64,000 nucleotides of DNA from Clostridium amylolyticum (GCF_900142075.1 NZ_FQZO01000004.1:124001-188000), one strand, 5' to 3'. Shown: positions 1-9,324, counted from the first letter of the stretch. Numbers and translations are program-made. Notes: a model not told the origin generated them from the sequence alone.

Positions 1-2
1 TT

Positions 3-1409
3 TCTTGTGAATATGTTGCTTATGGTGAAACTAATAATAAAAATATTATAGAAAACTTTAAAACAACAGATACGCCTCAAGTGTTAATAACAGTTATAAA
101 ATTGACTGAAGGTTTTGATGCTCCTTGTATCCAATCAGTTTTTTTAACTAGACCAACTAATTCTGAAACTTTATTTAGACAAATGATTGGTAGAGCCTTA
201 AGAGGACCTGCTGCTGGTGGAACTCAAGAAGGCTATTTAGTAGATTTTAAAGATATCTGGAACACATTTACTCCTGTTAATTCAGATTATGCATTAACCC
301 CTGAACTTTCAAATATAAATACAGATGGCTCAAATTCAGGTAATACATCAAAAAAATATATTAATGATAAAATGTTGGATATTGCATACTCCATTCTTCG
401 TGAAAAGTTCAAAGGCGAGATAAGCAATATAATAGAATCCTTACCTGTTGCTTGGTATCAATGGACCGAAATTACAGATGGCGAGGAAACAGAACGAATT
501 ATAATTGTGTTTTCTAATTATAGCAATCAATTCACTGATTTAATTAAATATATTGAGACTAACTTTACAAGTAAGGAAATAACTACCCAAGATGCTATTA
601 GTTTACACGAAATGTTCTTTAGAGAATGTCCCGATCCAAGACCAGATATTAATGAAATATATAATGTTATAACTGCCGTGAAGAATAATATTGAAATTAA
701 TAAATTTGAATTCGAAGAGTCTGAAAAATTTAATCCAATAACTCTTGCTAAAGAGTTCAAAGATTATAATAGACGTGATTTAAGAACACATTTATCAGTA
801 ATATTTAATATGTCTCATTACTGTCAAAAAATTTATAAATATCAATTTGAAAATTTTTATAGTGTAATTAGTAGAGAAATAGATATTCTTCTTTCTAAGG
901 AAGATATGGAAATGGCTATTAAAAATTCGCATAGTCCTTTAGCAATTCCATCTAATATAACTCTTTGTAACCCAGAATTCAATCTATATCAAATTAAAGA
1001 TGAATTATTAAATATAATTGATGCTGATACTAATAAATCACTATTCCCAGAAAAAGAAATACCTAATTTAAAATTTATATATACTAACGAAATAGTTAAA
1101 AATTATTTTTCTAAATATAGACCTAGTGATAATACAATAATAATAAATAGAATTTTTAACTGCACTGCAATACCTGGAATAATAAGAGAATATATAATAT
1201 ATAGCCAAATTTGCTTTAGTCTTATGCCTCATAATACAATTGATCGTAATTATAGAGAACGATTATTTAAATTTATCCCTACTCAAAATTCTATACTAGA
1301 AGTAAGTGAATTAGGACTAGATATTAAAGATACTCCAAACTTTTGGTATAACGAGTGTGATAAATACTTATTTAAGTTATCCAAAATTTATAGCATAAAT
1401 TATTGTTAA
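3..1409 (+). CDS. SF2 DEAD/DEAH-type helicase, C-terminal part (5' end outside window)
   Basis: The reading frame is open from base 3, so the gene begins upstream of the window; a GTG at 81 is only an internal codon. The visible protein opens with helicase C-terminal motifs: a 'TEGFDAP' motif V and 'QMIGRALRGP' motif VI with the arginine finger. This is the RecA-like second domain of a superfamily 2 helicase of the kind found in defence islands. The last ~130 residues contain a stretch 'IIREYIIYSQICF' followed by a basic segment, which resembles the C-terminal metallopeptidase-like domain of some of these helicases but lacks the HExxH zinc motif. A terminator follows directly. The specific system cannot be named because the N-terminal part is missing. 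Confidence 0.8.
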   Translation, partial: SCEYVAYGETNNKNIIENFKTTDTPQVLITVIKLTEGFDAPCIQSVFLTRPTNSETLFRQMIGRALRGPAAGGTQEGYLVDFKDIWNTFTPVNSDYALTPELSNINTDGSNSGNTSKKYINDKMLDIAYSILREKFKGEISNIIESLPVAWYQWTEITDGEETERIIIVFSNYSNQFTDLIKYIETNFTSKEITTQDAISLHEMFFRECPDPRPDINEIYNVITAVKNNIEINKFEFEESEKFNPITLAKEFKDYNRRDLRTHLSVIFNMSHYCQKIYKYQFENFYSVISREIDILLSKEDMEMAIKNSHSPLAIPSNITLCNPEFNLYQIKDELLNIIDADTNKSLFPEKEIPNLKFIYTNEIVKNYFSKYRPSDNTIIINRIFNCTAIPGIIREYIIYSQICFSLMPHNTIDRNYRERLFKFIPTQNSILEVSELGLDIKDTPNFWYNECDKYLFKLSKIYSINYC

Positions 1410-1415
1410 TAAGAA

Positions 1416-1452
1416 CATCTCCTAAAGTTAGATTTTAGGAGATGCTTTTATT
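1416..1452 (+). terminator. Rho-independent terminator after the helicase
   Basis: An 11-bp perfect stem (1416-1426 with 1434-1444, arm CATCTCCTAAA) with a 7-nt loop is followed by a T-rich run. It lies 7 bases past the helicase stop codon. Confidence 0.9.
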
Positions 1453-1724
1453 TAAACTCAATATATAACACACCTTTTTGTAAAATCACCATAGTTTTTT
1501 AACACTTATATTTTATTTTTCATTCGTATTATTTGTATCATATTTTTTAATGCTAATTTTTAATATTTTAAAAAAACCATAGTTATTCTATTTGTTATTT
1601 AATTTAAATACCCTTTAATTTTTACTATTTTATTAATTTATAAGCAACTGTAAAATATAACTGATAATTTTTTTGCTATTTTTCATTAAATCAATGCTAT
1701 ATATAATATTTTTATAAACTTTTC

Positions 1725-1754
1725 TTGAAAAGTCTCTCTAAGATTTATTATATT
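1725..1754 (+). promoter_or_regulatory. Candidate sigma-A promoter for the 242-aa gene
   Basis: TTGAAA at 1725-1730 and TATATT at 1749-1754 are separated by 18 bases, 31 bases ahead of the start codon. The rest of the 1410-1785 gap is AT-rich and shows no coding signal beyond the terminator. A strong AGGAGG site lies at 1771-1776. Confidence 0.4.
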
Positions 1755-1785
1755 TTATTATCAAATCTTAAGGAGGAATTTATTC

Positions 1786-2514
1786 ATGAATAAACAAGAA
1801 CTTATTAGGATATATAATCTTTATATCCTACAAGAAAATAATAAAAAGGAATTTAATACAAATTATCTAGAACAAGAGTTACCAAAGGAAGATCTTACTG
1901 AAATATTAGTTAATAATTTCGATGAACTTCAATACCTAATACTAAGTAATCCTAATTACCCTATTTTTCAGTTGTGTGCTGAAAAATACCCTATGATTTA
2001 TTCTGGGTACTTTAGTCTAAATTTTAATAAAAGTAACCTTCAATATATTCTTAGCAATTTTTTAGGAACTTTATTCTGTAGGTATAAAACTACAAATTTT
2101 AATGAAATCATTGATTATTATATATATGATTCTGATAAAAATCCTTTGAATACTGATATGATGAAATTGAATACTTTAATATCAATGAGACATTTTGACT
2201 TGAATTTTCTAAATCAAATTATTGCTATGTCAATTAATATATTTAAAACATATGAAGCAGAAATTGCCCTCTTTGAAGATCTCCAACTTAAGAATAGTCT
2301 AGATTTATTTATGGAAGTAACTACCAAACAATGTAAAATTGATATACTTAATACTTTAAGAAATTCATTTAAACTAATAAATTCTGAAAATGATAAGAAA
2401 CTTATGACTAAGTTATTGGAAGATTTCAAAATTTATTCTGATACAAATGACCCTAAGTTTAAAGATGATATCGATTCATTGATTATTGAATTTAATTACT
2501 TATTTAAAAATTAA
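1786..2514 (+). CDS. Hypothetical protein, 242 aa
   Basis: I do not recognise this protein. It starts at ATG 1786 with a textbook AGGAGG nine bases upstream and ends just before a bidirectional terminator, so it is very probably a real monocistronic gene. The sequence is acidic, rich in Asn, Leu and Ile, appears mostly alpha-helical, and has no signal peptide, membrane segment or obvious catalytic motif. It sits between a helicase gene and a putative nuclease pair in a defence-like island, so a role in that context is possible but unproven. Confidence 0.65.
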   Translation: MNKQELIRIYNLYILQENNKKEFNTNYLEQELPKEDLTEILVNNFDELQYLILSNPNYPIFQLCAEKYPMIYSGYFSLNFNKSNLQYILSNFLGTLFCRYKTTNFNEIIDYYIYDSDKNPLNTDMMKLNTLISMRHFDLNFLNQIIAMSINIFKTYEAEIALFEDLQLKNSLDLFMEVTTKQCKIDILNTLRNSFKLINSENDKKLMTKLLEDFKIYSDTNDPKFKDDIDSLIIEFNYLFKN

Positions 2515-2517
2515 GGG

Positions 2518-2553
2518 CAAAAAGAACAAGGATAAATTTCCTTGTTCTTTTTG
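2518..2553. terminator. Bidirectional terminator between convergent genes
   Basis: A 15-bp perfect inverted repeat (2518-2532 with 2539-2553) has an A-run on its left arm and a T-run on its right arm. It can end transcription of both the 242-aa gene and the convergent minus-strand gene. Confidence 0.9.
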
Positions 2554-2561
2554 TATCTATC

Positions 2562-3041
2562 TTAACCAGTAATATACTTTTTAAATAAATAGTTTGTATC
2601 ATTCTTCTTTTCTTTAAAAAGATACTCATTTTTTATACTATTATATTCATCTGCCATTAATATTAATGTTAAACATTCAATTTCATCTAATTTTTCAACT
2701 TTATCAATTATTCCTACTTCCCCTTCAATAAAATCATCAAGCATCATACTAACCCCTAAAGTTCTTAACATATCTTCCTTTTTTATACTTCTCCACCATT
2801 CTGGCATCTTACCAAAATGATAATTAATTATTGTGAAATCATGATCAGTAAAATTTATCCTTTTAATTTTTAATCTAGCCTGTTTCATCATATTAGCCAT
2901 TTCCATCAACATATATCTAAGAAATAACTTTTCATTACCTTCAATATCATCCTCTTCAACTTGATATAAATCTTCTCCCATATAATTAATTAATAATTCT
3001 CCTCTTAAAAATTTTGGAAATTGTTCTCTTACAAAACTCAT
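2562..3041 (-). CDS. Hypothetical protein, 159 aa (possible antitoxin or partner)
   Basis: The start is ATG at 3041 with an AGGAGAGG ribosome binding site. The 159-residue protein is soluble, charged and probably helical, with Met-rich and Trp-containing segments, and no family is recognised. It lies downstream of, and on the same strand as, the 181-aa gene (119-base gap). If that neighbour is a BECR-fold nuclease, this gene could be its antitoxin or immunity partner; this is inference from gene order only. Confidence 0.55.
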   Translation of the reverse strand: MSFVREQFPKFLRGELLINYMGEDLYQVEEDDIEGNEKLFLRYMLMEMANMMKQARLKIKRINFTDHDFTIINYHFGKMPEWWRSIKKEDMLRTLGVSMMLDDFIEGEVGIIDKVEKLDEIECLTLILMADEYNSIKNEYLFKEKKNDTNYLFKKYITG

Positions 3042-3160
3042 TCTAATCCTCTCCTTTTTTCTTTAAAATTATTTAGTTAAACAACTATATTTATATCTAA
3101 CACCGTTCATTAATAATCCGCCAAATTTTTTAAAATTTTTTAATAAATATATCTCTAATA

Positions 3161-3706
3161 TTAAAGATCATATGGCTTCTCGCTTGTTATTGTATCTTCT
3201 TCTATTTTATCTAATTCAAATACTAAAGCGTTATTACTCCAAAATTTATTAACTCTATTAAATTCATCAATAGATTTTATATTTTTGTCACCAACTTCTT
3301 TTATGTTAACATCTCCTGGAAACATAGTTATGAGATGATATTCATTTTCATTATAATAACTTTGCTTTAATGCAACTACAACCTTATTAGTTAATCTTTT
3401 TTCTCTATTTAATTCAAATTTGCTATATAACTCTCTTCCTTTTCTCTTAGCATAAACTATGTTATCAGGATTCTCTATCCTATTAATATTTGAATATCCA
3501 ACATCTGTATAATGTTGATAACAAAATTCAATAAATTTTTCCCCTCTATGATATTCATTAATTATTGATCTTATATCTCCAATAAAACTCCAATATGGAA
3601 TAATAAAATCTTTATGGTGTTGCTCCATATGTTTTATAAATCTTTTAGTTTGCTTTACTCTTATCCTTTCTTTCTCAAACTTTTCCATCATCTCTGTTGT
3701 TTTCAT
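3161..3706 (-). CDS. Hypothetical protein, 181 aa; possible BECR-fold nuclease
   Basis: The start is ATG at 3706, preceded by GAGGAGATGTTAAT. The protein has a long N-terminal charged helix (about residues 5-45) and a C-terminal half with the pattern 'ENPDNIVYA ... KVVVALKQSYY ... YHLITMFPG' (about residues 78-133). This order of elements resembles phage-type Barnase/EndoU/ColicinE5-D/RelE-like (PBECR) nucleases, which end in a similar 'I-T-x-F/Y-P' strand. I see the resemblance by eye only; the catalytic set is not proven. With the downstream 159-aa gene it could form a toxin-antitoxin or phage-derived module. Confidence 0.5.
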   Translation of the reverse strand: MKTTEMMEKFEKERIRVKQTKRFIKHMEQHHKDFIIPYWSFIGDIRSIINEYHRGEKFIEFCYQHYTDVGYSNINRIENPDNIVYAKRKGRELYSKFELNREKRLTNKVVVALKQSYYNENEYHLITMFPGDVNIKEVGDKNIKSIDEFNRVNKFWSNNALVFELDKIEEDTITSEKPYDL

Positions 3707-3807
3707 ATTAACATCTCCTCTACTTTCTTTTTAATTCTTATCTTAGTAATTTTTTTAATATATTTATATCTAACATACAAAATTAAAAATCATCCATTTT
3801 CACAAAA

Positions 3808-3841
3808 AAAAATTAGAACATTTTTTTATGTTCTAATTTTT
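3808..3841 (-). terminator. Terminator upstream of the 181-aa gene, after the metallopeptidase gene
   Basis: A 13-bp stem (3808-3820 with 3829-3841, arm AAAAATTAGAACA) has a 7-9 base T-run on the minus strand. It ends the transcript of the metallopeptidase gene at 3842-4552. Confidence 0.85.
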
Positions 3842-4552
3842 TTATATATCTAGTTTTATTCCATTATTTCTTAACCACTCTTTTCTCACTTCATAATCAG
3901 GCATTACTGCTGCCATCCTATCCCAAAACTCCTGTGAGTGGTCTTTATATATCATATGGGTCATTTCATGCAAAACAATATAATCTAATATATTGGCTGG
4001 TGCCATAGAACACCTCCAATTAAATAAGAGTTCATTATTAGATGTACAACTAGCCCACCTTTTCTTTTGCTCTTTAACCTTAATGTCCTTAGGTCTAATA
4101 TTAAAGTATTGTTTATAGTAATTTACTCTTTCATTAACTCTTAATAATGTTTTTTCTCTATACCAATTTTCTAAAGCAAGTTTTATTTTATCTTGATTTC
4201 TTGTATATGTAGATATTATAAACTTACCTCTAAATAGTTTGACATTAATATCCTTTGTATTTATATATTCAATTTCTAATGAATAGTTACGACCTAAATA
4301 TAAATAAGACTCCCCACTTACTACTTCTCTATTAATTTTATTAATATTAATAGATTGTACTTCATATTGCTTTTGAACTATCCAATTTGCTTTTGATTTA
4401 ACTTTATCTAATATTATATCTTCAGTAACTCCAAGTGGAGAACTAACATTTACTTCTCCACTTGGCTCTACTTCTATACTCATTGTTTTTCTTTCTTTAA
4501 ATACTACATTAAAATCTATATATTTTGTTCCATATTGAAATCCTAATTTCAT
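3842..4552 (-). CDS. M48/SprT-type (YgjP-like, DUF45) metallopeptidase of the type I RM locus
   Basis: This 236-aa protein has the DUF45 layout: an N-terminal beta-rich half and a C-terminal zinc protease motif 'HEMTHMIYKDH' (about residues 193-203) with the HExxH core and a third zinc-ligand histidine soon after. Genes of this family are often found next to hsdR. The gene follows hsdR after only nine bases, and the ribosome binding site lies directly behind the hsdR stop codon, so the two are almost certainly co-transcribed. Its role in restriction loci is not established; turnover of a subunit is one possibility. A strong terminator follows. Confidence 0.9.
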   Translation of the reverse strand: MKLGFQYGTKYIDFNVVFKERKTMSIEVEPSGEVNVSSPLGVTEDIILDKVKSKANWIVQKQYEVQSININKINREVVSGESYLYLGRNYSLEIEYINTKDINVKLFRGKFIISTYTRNQDKIKLALENWYREKTLLRVNERVNYYKQYFNIRPKDIKVKEQKKRWASCTSNNELLFNWRCSMAPANILDYIVLHEMTHMIYKDHSQEFWDRMAAVMPDYEVRKEWLRNNGIKLDI

Positions 4553-4561
4553 TTTATCCCT

Positions 4562-7500
4562 CTAATCTATGTTAGCATAATGTATTTTAGCGAGTTTAGT
4601 TATACTCTCTTTTAACTCTTTTACTTTATTTATCCCATCCTGCCCATAAATTTCTCTTATCTTTTGTGAATTACTTAGTAAGAACATAAATATCTTTTGT
4701 TCAATAGCAGATACCTTAGTTGGATTCTCTGCCCAACCTACCATATACCATTCATTAATCATTTTTTCATTAAATGCCTTTGTAATATCTTTAATGATAT
4801 CAATAGATGTATCTGAAATATATACGGCAGAATCTTCCTTAACTATATCCTCTGTATCCTTTTCACCTTCAAATGTTTTTCTTAATGTAACAAATATAGG
4901 AAATTCTCTCTTAGTTAAACCTAATTCTTGTGCTTCATTTTGTTCACCTTTATTCACATCTCTATTGATAAATTCACTAAGTCTTGCTTTCTTTTCAACC
5001 CAGTCATTTTTAGTTTCTTCTAATATCTGCTGTAGTTTTTCAAATAAACTTGTATAATAAATTGGGTTCTCATCCATCTTTACATTAATAACATTCTTAA
5101 TAGCGTGCTCCATAGATGATGCTATTGCTTCATCAGACATATTACTTTCTAACTTCATCTGAAAATCATCTTCAAATAATGTGATTGGCTCTATCCATTG
5201 GATAACCCCTGATGATGAAAGATGTTCTGATATTATTTGCTTAACCTTTTCTCCACAATCTCTAATATCTAATTTTTGCTCTGGATTAAATCTCATTTTT
5301 GCGGCTGCTCTAATATAAGATAGCCACTTAACATCATTTAATATATCTGTCCCAACATGACCAGGCATTAAAGATTCAACTGTACCTAAAAACTTCTTAT
5401 ATGCTACTTCAAATTCAGCCCTTTTATCCTCTGGCTCTAACACTTTTACTAAATCATCTATACTATCTTTATTTATCCCTGTAAACATCCTCATTACATT
5501 TTCCCTATAGGATAACATTTCATTATATAATCCATCCATAGATTCCATTGGAGATCCCAACTCTTCTCTATCGAATATGGCTAATGCTTCTTCCAAGAAG
5601 TCTAACACTCCATAATAATCTACTACATAACCACACTTCTTAGTATCACCACTTGTTCTATTAACCCTTGCTATAGCCTGCAGTAGAGTATGCTCTTTAA
5701 GTGGTCTATCTAAATACATTACTTGTTCAATTGGGGCATCAAAGCCAGTTAATAGCATATCTTTAACTATAATAAAACATAACTTGCTTTCTGATGTTTT
5801 CTTTTTGAAATTAGTAAGTATTGTTTTTTGCTCCTCTTTAGATGTATGATGTTCCCTTAAATAAGGCTCATCATTATTAGATCCAGAGAATATCACCTTA
5901 CATTCTAATTCTTCTCCCATTATATCCTTCATATACTTATTTAAAGCATTATAGTATTTTACACAAGCATCACGTGATACACATACAATCTGCGCCTTAA
6001 AGCCATTAGGATAAATATATTCTTTATAATGGGTAAGAATATCCTTTGCTATTTCTTCAATTCTTTCTTCTGATTCTACAACTGTTCTTTTATTAGCATA
6101 CTTTTGTTTTATTGCTTCCTTTTCCTCATCAGTTCTATCATCAAAGGCTTGATCAAATAATTCTTCTAAGTTATCTCCACTAATATGAAGTTCAGGCTTT
6201 CTTCCTTCATAAACAATCTTTACTGTTGCTCCATCTACAACTGCATCCTTTATAGAATATTGATCTATATAAGATCCAAAGGTCCTTGGTGTAGACTTGT
6301 CCTCTTTATCTATTGGAGTACCTGTAAATCCTATAAAAGCAGCATTAGGTAAAGCCGTTCTAAGATTTGCTGCAGTACCCTTATATTGACTTCTATGTGC
6401 TTCATCTGTCATTACTATAATATTATTTTTAGTAGATAAAATTTCATATTCCTTCTCTAAGAATAATCCTTCAATATTACTCTCTTCCTTATCACTTTGG
6501 AACTTTTGAATAGTTGTAGTAATAATTTGAGCACTAGAATTTCTAAGTAAAGTTTTCATATCCTCAATACTCTCTGCTCTAACAGGTACCGTATTACTTA
6601 AAGTATTCTGGAAAGTTTCAAATATTTGCTCATCTAAATCTGTTCTATCAGTAACCACTACAATAGTAGCATCACTTAATTTCTTTAAACTTCTTATTTT
6701 CCTTGCTAAGAAAACCATAGTTAATGACTTACCAGACCCTTGAGTATGCCAAACAACTCCACCTTTCGCTAGTGGTGTTTTACCTTCCTCTAATCTTTTA
6801 AGGCATTTTTGTACTGCTCTAAATTGCTGATATCTACAAACTTTTTTAACCTTTCTAGAGTTCTCTTTATCTAAATCATAAACTATAAAGTTTTGCATTA
6901 TATCTAAAAGATTATCCCTTTTAAATACACCTTGCAAAAAAATATTTTGAGGTGTTTCTTTATAATCTTTAACCTCTATATTATTAAGCGGATAAGCATC
7001 CTTCCATTCAACATAATGCTTGTACCCACTAGAGATAGTACCAATAAATGCAGTGTATTTATTTAATATACCTGTAATAAAATTAGTATAAAATAACCTT
7101 TCAGAACCTTCTATTATGTTACCTTCTCTTCCATTCATATATCTTCTTAACTGTTGGAATCCATCATACTTCCCTACATTTTCATTAGAATCCCCCTCCT
7201 TAAAAGGAGATTTACATTCTAACACTACAATAGGCATACCATTAATAAATATAACTATATCTGGTCTAATAGTTTCCTGAGGTCCCTTAACAACAAACTG
7301 TCTAGCAACTAAAAATTCATTATTATCTATTTTATCTTTATCAAATTCAATTAATTTAACAGTTTTAGTCTCTTTCCTACCATCAATAACCTGATCCACA
7401 GTAAGTTGTAAATTAACTATATAATCATATATCTTTTCATTAATCTCTAATAAGCCTGTCCCCAAAGACTCTGCTCTTGCAATTTTTCTAATAACTTTAT

Positions 7501-7708
7501 TAACATTATCATCTGATATCCAAGGATTAAGTTTCTTTAACGAAGCCTTCATTCTCTTACTTAAAATAACTTCACTTAAAGTATCCCTTTCACCGTAAGC
7601 AGGAGTTAACTTGTCCCCTTCAATGAAATTGTAACCATGAATTGTAGTTAGATACTCTATGGCTGGTAGTTCTACTAAGGTTTCTTCATTACCTAAATAA
7701 TTACCCAT
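4562..7708 (-). CDS. hsdR: Type I restriction enzyme, R (translocase/nuclease) subunit HsdR
   Basis: At 1048 residues this is a full-length HsdR. The N-terminal PD-(D/E)xK nuclease is visible as Asp150 in 'RPDIVIF' and 'ECK' at 164-166. The SF2 translocase follows: Walker A 'HTQGSGKS' (321-328), DEAH (435-438), 'GFTGTPI' motif III, and 'TGFDAP' with 'QAIARVNR' motifs V-VI. The C-terminal helical part should contact HsdM. Together with HsdM and HsdS it forms the complex that cuts unmodified DNA after ATP-driven translocation. It is separated from hsdM-hsdS by two accessory genes and a plus-strand gene, so it probably has its own promoter in 7709-7876. ATG at 7708 follows an AGGAAGTGAG ribosome site. 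Confidence 0.97.
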   Translation of the reverse strand: MGNYLGNEETLVELPAIEYLTTIHGYNFIEGDKLTPAYGERDTLSEVILSKRMKASLKKLNPWISDDNVNKVIRKIARAESLGTGLLEINEKIYDYIVNLQLTVDQVIDGRKETKTVKLIEFDKDKIDNNEFLVARQFVVKGPQETIRPDIVIFINGMPIVVLECKSPFKEGDSNENVGKYDGFQQLRRYMNGREGNIIEGSERLFYTNFITGILNKYTAFIGTISSGYKHYVEWKDAYPLNNIEVKDYKETPQNIFLQGVFKRDNLLDIMQNFIVYDLDKENSRKVKKVCRYQQFRAVQKCLKRLEEGKTPLAKGGVVWHTQGSGKSLTMVFLARKIRSLKKLSDATIVVVTDRTDLDEQIFETFQNTLSNTVPVRAESIEDMKTLLRNSSAQIITTTIQKFQSDKEESNIEGLFLEKEYEILSTKNNIIVMTDEAHRSQYKGTAANLRTALPNAAFIGFTGTPIDKEDKSTPRTFGSYIDQYSIKDAVVDGATVKIVYEGRKPELHISGDNLEELFDQAFDDRTDEEKEAIKQKYANKRTVVESEERIEEIAKDILTHYKEYIYPNGFKAQIVCVSRDACVKYYNALNKYMKDIMGEELECKVIFSGSNNDEPYLREHHTSKEEQKTILTNFKKKTSESKLCFIIVKDMLLTGFDAPIEQVMYLDRPLKEHTLLQAIARVNRTSGDTKKCGYVVDYYGVLDFLEEALAIFDREELGSPMESMDGLYNEMLSYRENVMRMFTGINKDSIDDLVKVLEPEDKRAEFEVAYKKFLGTVESLMPGHVGTDILNDVKWLSYIRAAAKMRFNPEQKLDIRDCGEKVKQIISEHLSSSGVIQWIEPITLFEDDFQMKLESNMSDEAIASSMEHAIKNVINVKMDENPIYYTSLFEKLQQILEETKNDWVEKKARLSEFINRDVNKGEQNEAQELGLTKREFPIFVTLRKTFEGEKDTEDIVKEDSAVYISDTSIDIIKDITKAFNEKMINEWYMVGWAENPTKVSAIEQKIFMFLLSNSQKIREIYGQDGINKVKELKESITKLAKIHYANID

Positions 7709-7834
7709 TTGATTAAACTCACTTCCTTACTTTATATATTGTTAAAATTTTATTTCTTATATGAATTACAATATCTTTTTAACATTAAATTATTCATTAT
7801 TTTCCGTTAAACAATTTCCTATTTCTTAAATTAT

Positions 7835-7843
7835 TGTTATAAT
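7835..7843 (+). promoter_or_regulatory. Extended -10 promoter for the DUF3892-like gene
   Basis: TGtTATAAT at 7835-7843 is a perfect extended -10 element, 34 bases before ATG 7877. No good -35 element is visible, which is normal for this promoter class. Confidence 0.5.
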
Positions 7844-7876
7844 ATGTTTAATAGCAATTTTTAGGAGGTATTTTGT

Positions 7877-8152
7877 ATGAAAGCAACAAAAATTAAAATG
7901 AAACCTGGATGTGGAACATCTAACAATCTATTAGAAATTGATTCTATTTACCTTACTGGCTGTACTGAAGATGGATTTTATAAAAAATCTAGTGTACACG
8001 ATTACGTTAAAGCCAATCCAAAATCAATTCAAGTAAACATATCTCCATATCCTTACTTAATTGATGCGATAAGCACTAATGGTGAAAAATATGTGAAATC
8101 CAGCAGCAATAATACAACAAATGACAATCTTTTAAACCTCCCAAGGGAATAA
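7877..8152 (+). CDS. Small DUF3892-like protein, 91 aa
   Basis: The gene has an AGGAGG site and its own promoter, and points opposite to the RM genes around it. The C-terminal pattern, a 'GEKYVKS' strand followed after a short polar loop by 'DNLLNLPRE', resembles DUF3892 proteins, which end in a similar 'kYl-T ... DNL-LP' motif. The N-terminal half has two cysteines (12 and 29). The function of this family is unknown. Its placement between hsdR and the SEC-C gene, divergent from hsdR, makes a regulatory or accessory role possible. A bidirectional terminator follows. Confidence 0.7.
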   Translation: MKATKIKMKPGCGTSNNLLEIDSIYLTGCTEDGFYKKSSVHDYVKANPKSIQVNISPYPYLIDAISTNGEKYVKSSSNNTTNDNLLNLPRE

Positions 8153-8164
8153 ATGTAAATCTAA

Positions 8165-8211
8165 AAATCAACTAAAGATTTTAGTAAATATATTAATTCT
8201 TTAGTTGATTT
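8165..8211. terminator. Bidirectional terminator
   Basis: A 13-bp perfect stem (8165-8177 with 8199-8211, arm AAATCAACTAAAG) with a 21-nt loop lies between the plus-strand 91-aa gene and the convergent SEC-C gene. It separates the hsdM-hsdS-RES-SEC-C transcript from hsdR. Confidence 0.7.
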
Positions 8212-8223
8212 ACTTTTGTTATC

Positions 8224-9288
8224 TTATAATTCAAATAAATCGTATGATACTGGTTCAAGCATATTATAATATTCATCACTAAATGATGAGTATAAATCAG
8301 CCATACCATAAATAAGCATTCCAAACTCTTCTTTTTTATATTTTTCAAGTTTATCCCACGCTTCAGGATTAACCGTAATATTTTCTGTTATTACTGGTAA
8401 TAAATTATTTATATATATCTTTCTCCCATGAATATCTAACTCGTTAAGTTGTTTCTTATAACCTTCAAATAATGTGTCATTGCTTTTTAACCATGAAATT
8501 ATACAATAGGATTTTTCCCCCTCTGGAAATATAGTTACAAATATATGTTTCATTCTTGTATCAATATCAGTTAAATCTTGAATTTTATTGCCTTCTAAAT
8601 CCTCTGCTAAAGCCGTGAATCCAGATGCTGCAAACTTTATAGGCTTATCAAATTCCCATACTACACTGGAGAGAATATCGTATTTTTCATTTAACAATGC
8701 ATTATCAAATTCTATCCTGCATACTTCTAAATCATCTTTTGCTAATTCAAAGCCACTAAAATTCTCTTGAATACCTTTAATCCTAGATGGTAACTTATCA
8801 GTTAATATTAATTCCATATTAATAACTTCCATCTTTTTATGATATTCAATTGCAAAGCATCTATAAATATATAAAAATATATGTAATTCACTTTTATCAA
8901 ACTCTTCATTTTCGATAGGTTTAAAAACTTCATTGTCATGATATCCACAAAACCCAGTAAAAACAGTTGCTTGTTTTCTCCCCCACTTAGGCATAAACTC
9001 AAATGGATTATCATTTTTAGGACAAGGCATATAAACTTCACCTTTAGTTGATATTCTCTTTAAAATCTTATTATTTTGAATAGAATGTGCACCTATTATC
9101 CTTTCACTACAACTAGAATTATCAGGATATAAACATTGCTTTATTCTTGAATCTTTTTTAATATTTTTATAATTTTCTAAGAACTTATCCGGTTGTAAAA
9201 ATTCTTTATCATCAACTTTTTCCAAGCAACACTTCTTATACTTTCTGCCACTTCCACAAGGACATTTCTCATTTCTTCCCAACTTCAC
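8224..9288 (-). CDS. SEC-C motif protein with HNH-like zinc site, 354 aa
   Basis: The N-terminus holds a SEC-C zinc motif (Cys9-x-Cys11, Cys20-Cys21), known from the SecA C-terminus and from many defence-associated proteins. A second candidate zinc site follows: Cys52, Cys60, 'AHSI' with His68, then 'FCGYHDNEVF' with Cys114 and His117. This spacing resembles a diverged HNH/treble-clef domain, but nuclease residues are not certain. The C-terminal ~200 residues are not recognised. The gene follows the RES gene after 36 bases on the same strand and so belongs to the hsdM-hsdS-RES transcript. It could be a partner, sensor or antidote of the RES protein; that is inference from gene order. Confidence 0.8.
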   Translation of the reverse strand: MKLGRNEKCPCGSGRKYKKCCLEKVDDKEFLQPDKFLENYKNIKKDSRIKQCLYPDNSSCSERIIGAHSIQNNKILKRISTKGEVYMPCPKNDNPFEFMPKWGRKQATVFTGFCGYHDNEVFKPIENEEFDKSELHIFLYIYRCFAIEYHKKMEVINMELILTDKLPSRIKGIQENFSGFELAKDDLEVCRIEFDNALLNEKYDILSSVVWEFDKPIKFAASGFTALAEDLEGNKIQDLTDIDTRMKHIFVTIFPEGEKSYCIISWLKSNDTLFEGYKKQLNELDIHGRKIYINNLLPVITENITVNPEAWDKLEKYKKEEFGMLIYGMADLYSSFSDEYYNMLEPVSYDLFEL

Positions 9289-9324
9289 CTACTATCCCCT
9301 ACCCTTTACCTAATAAAATTTATT

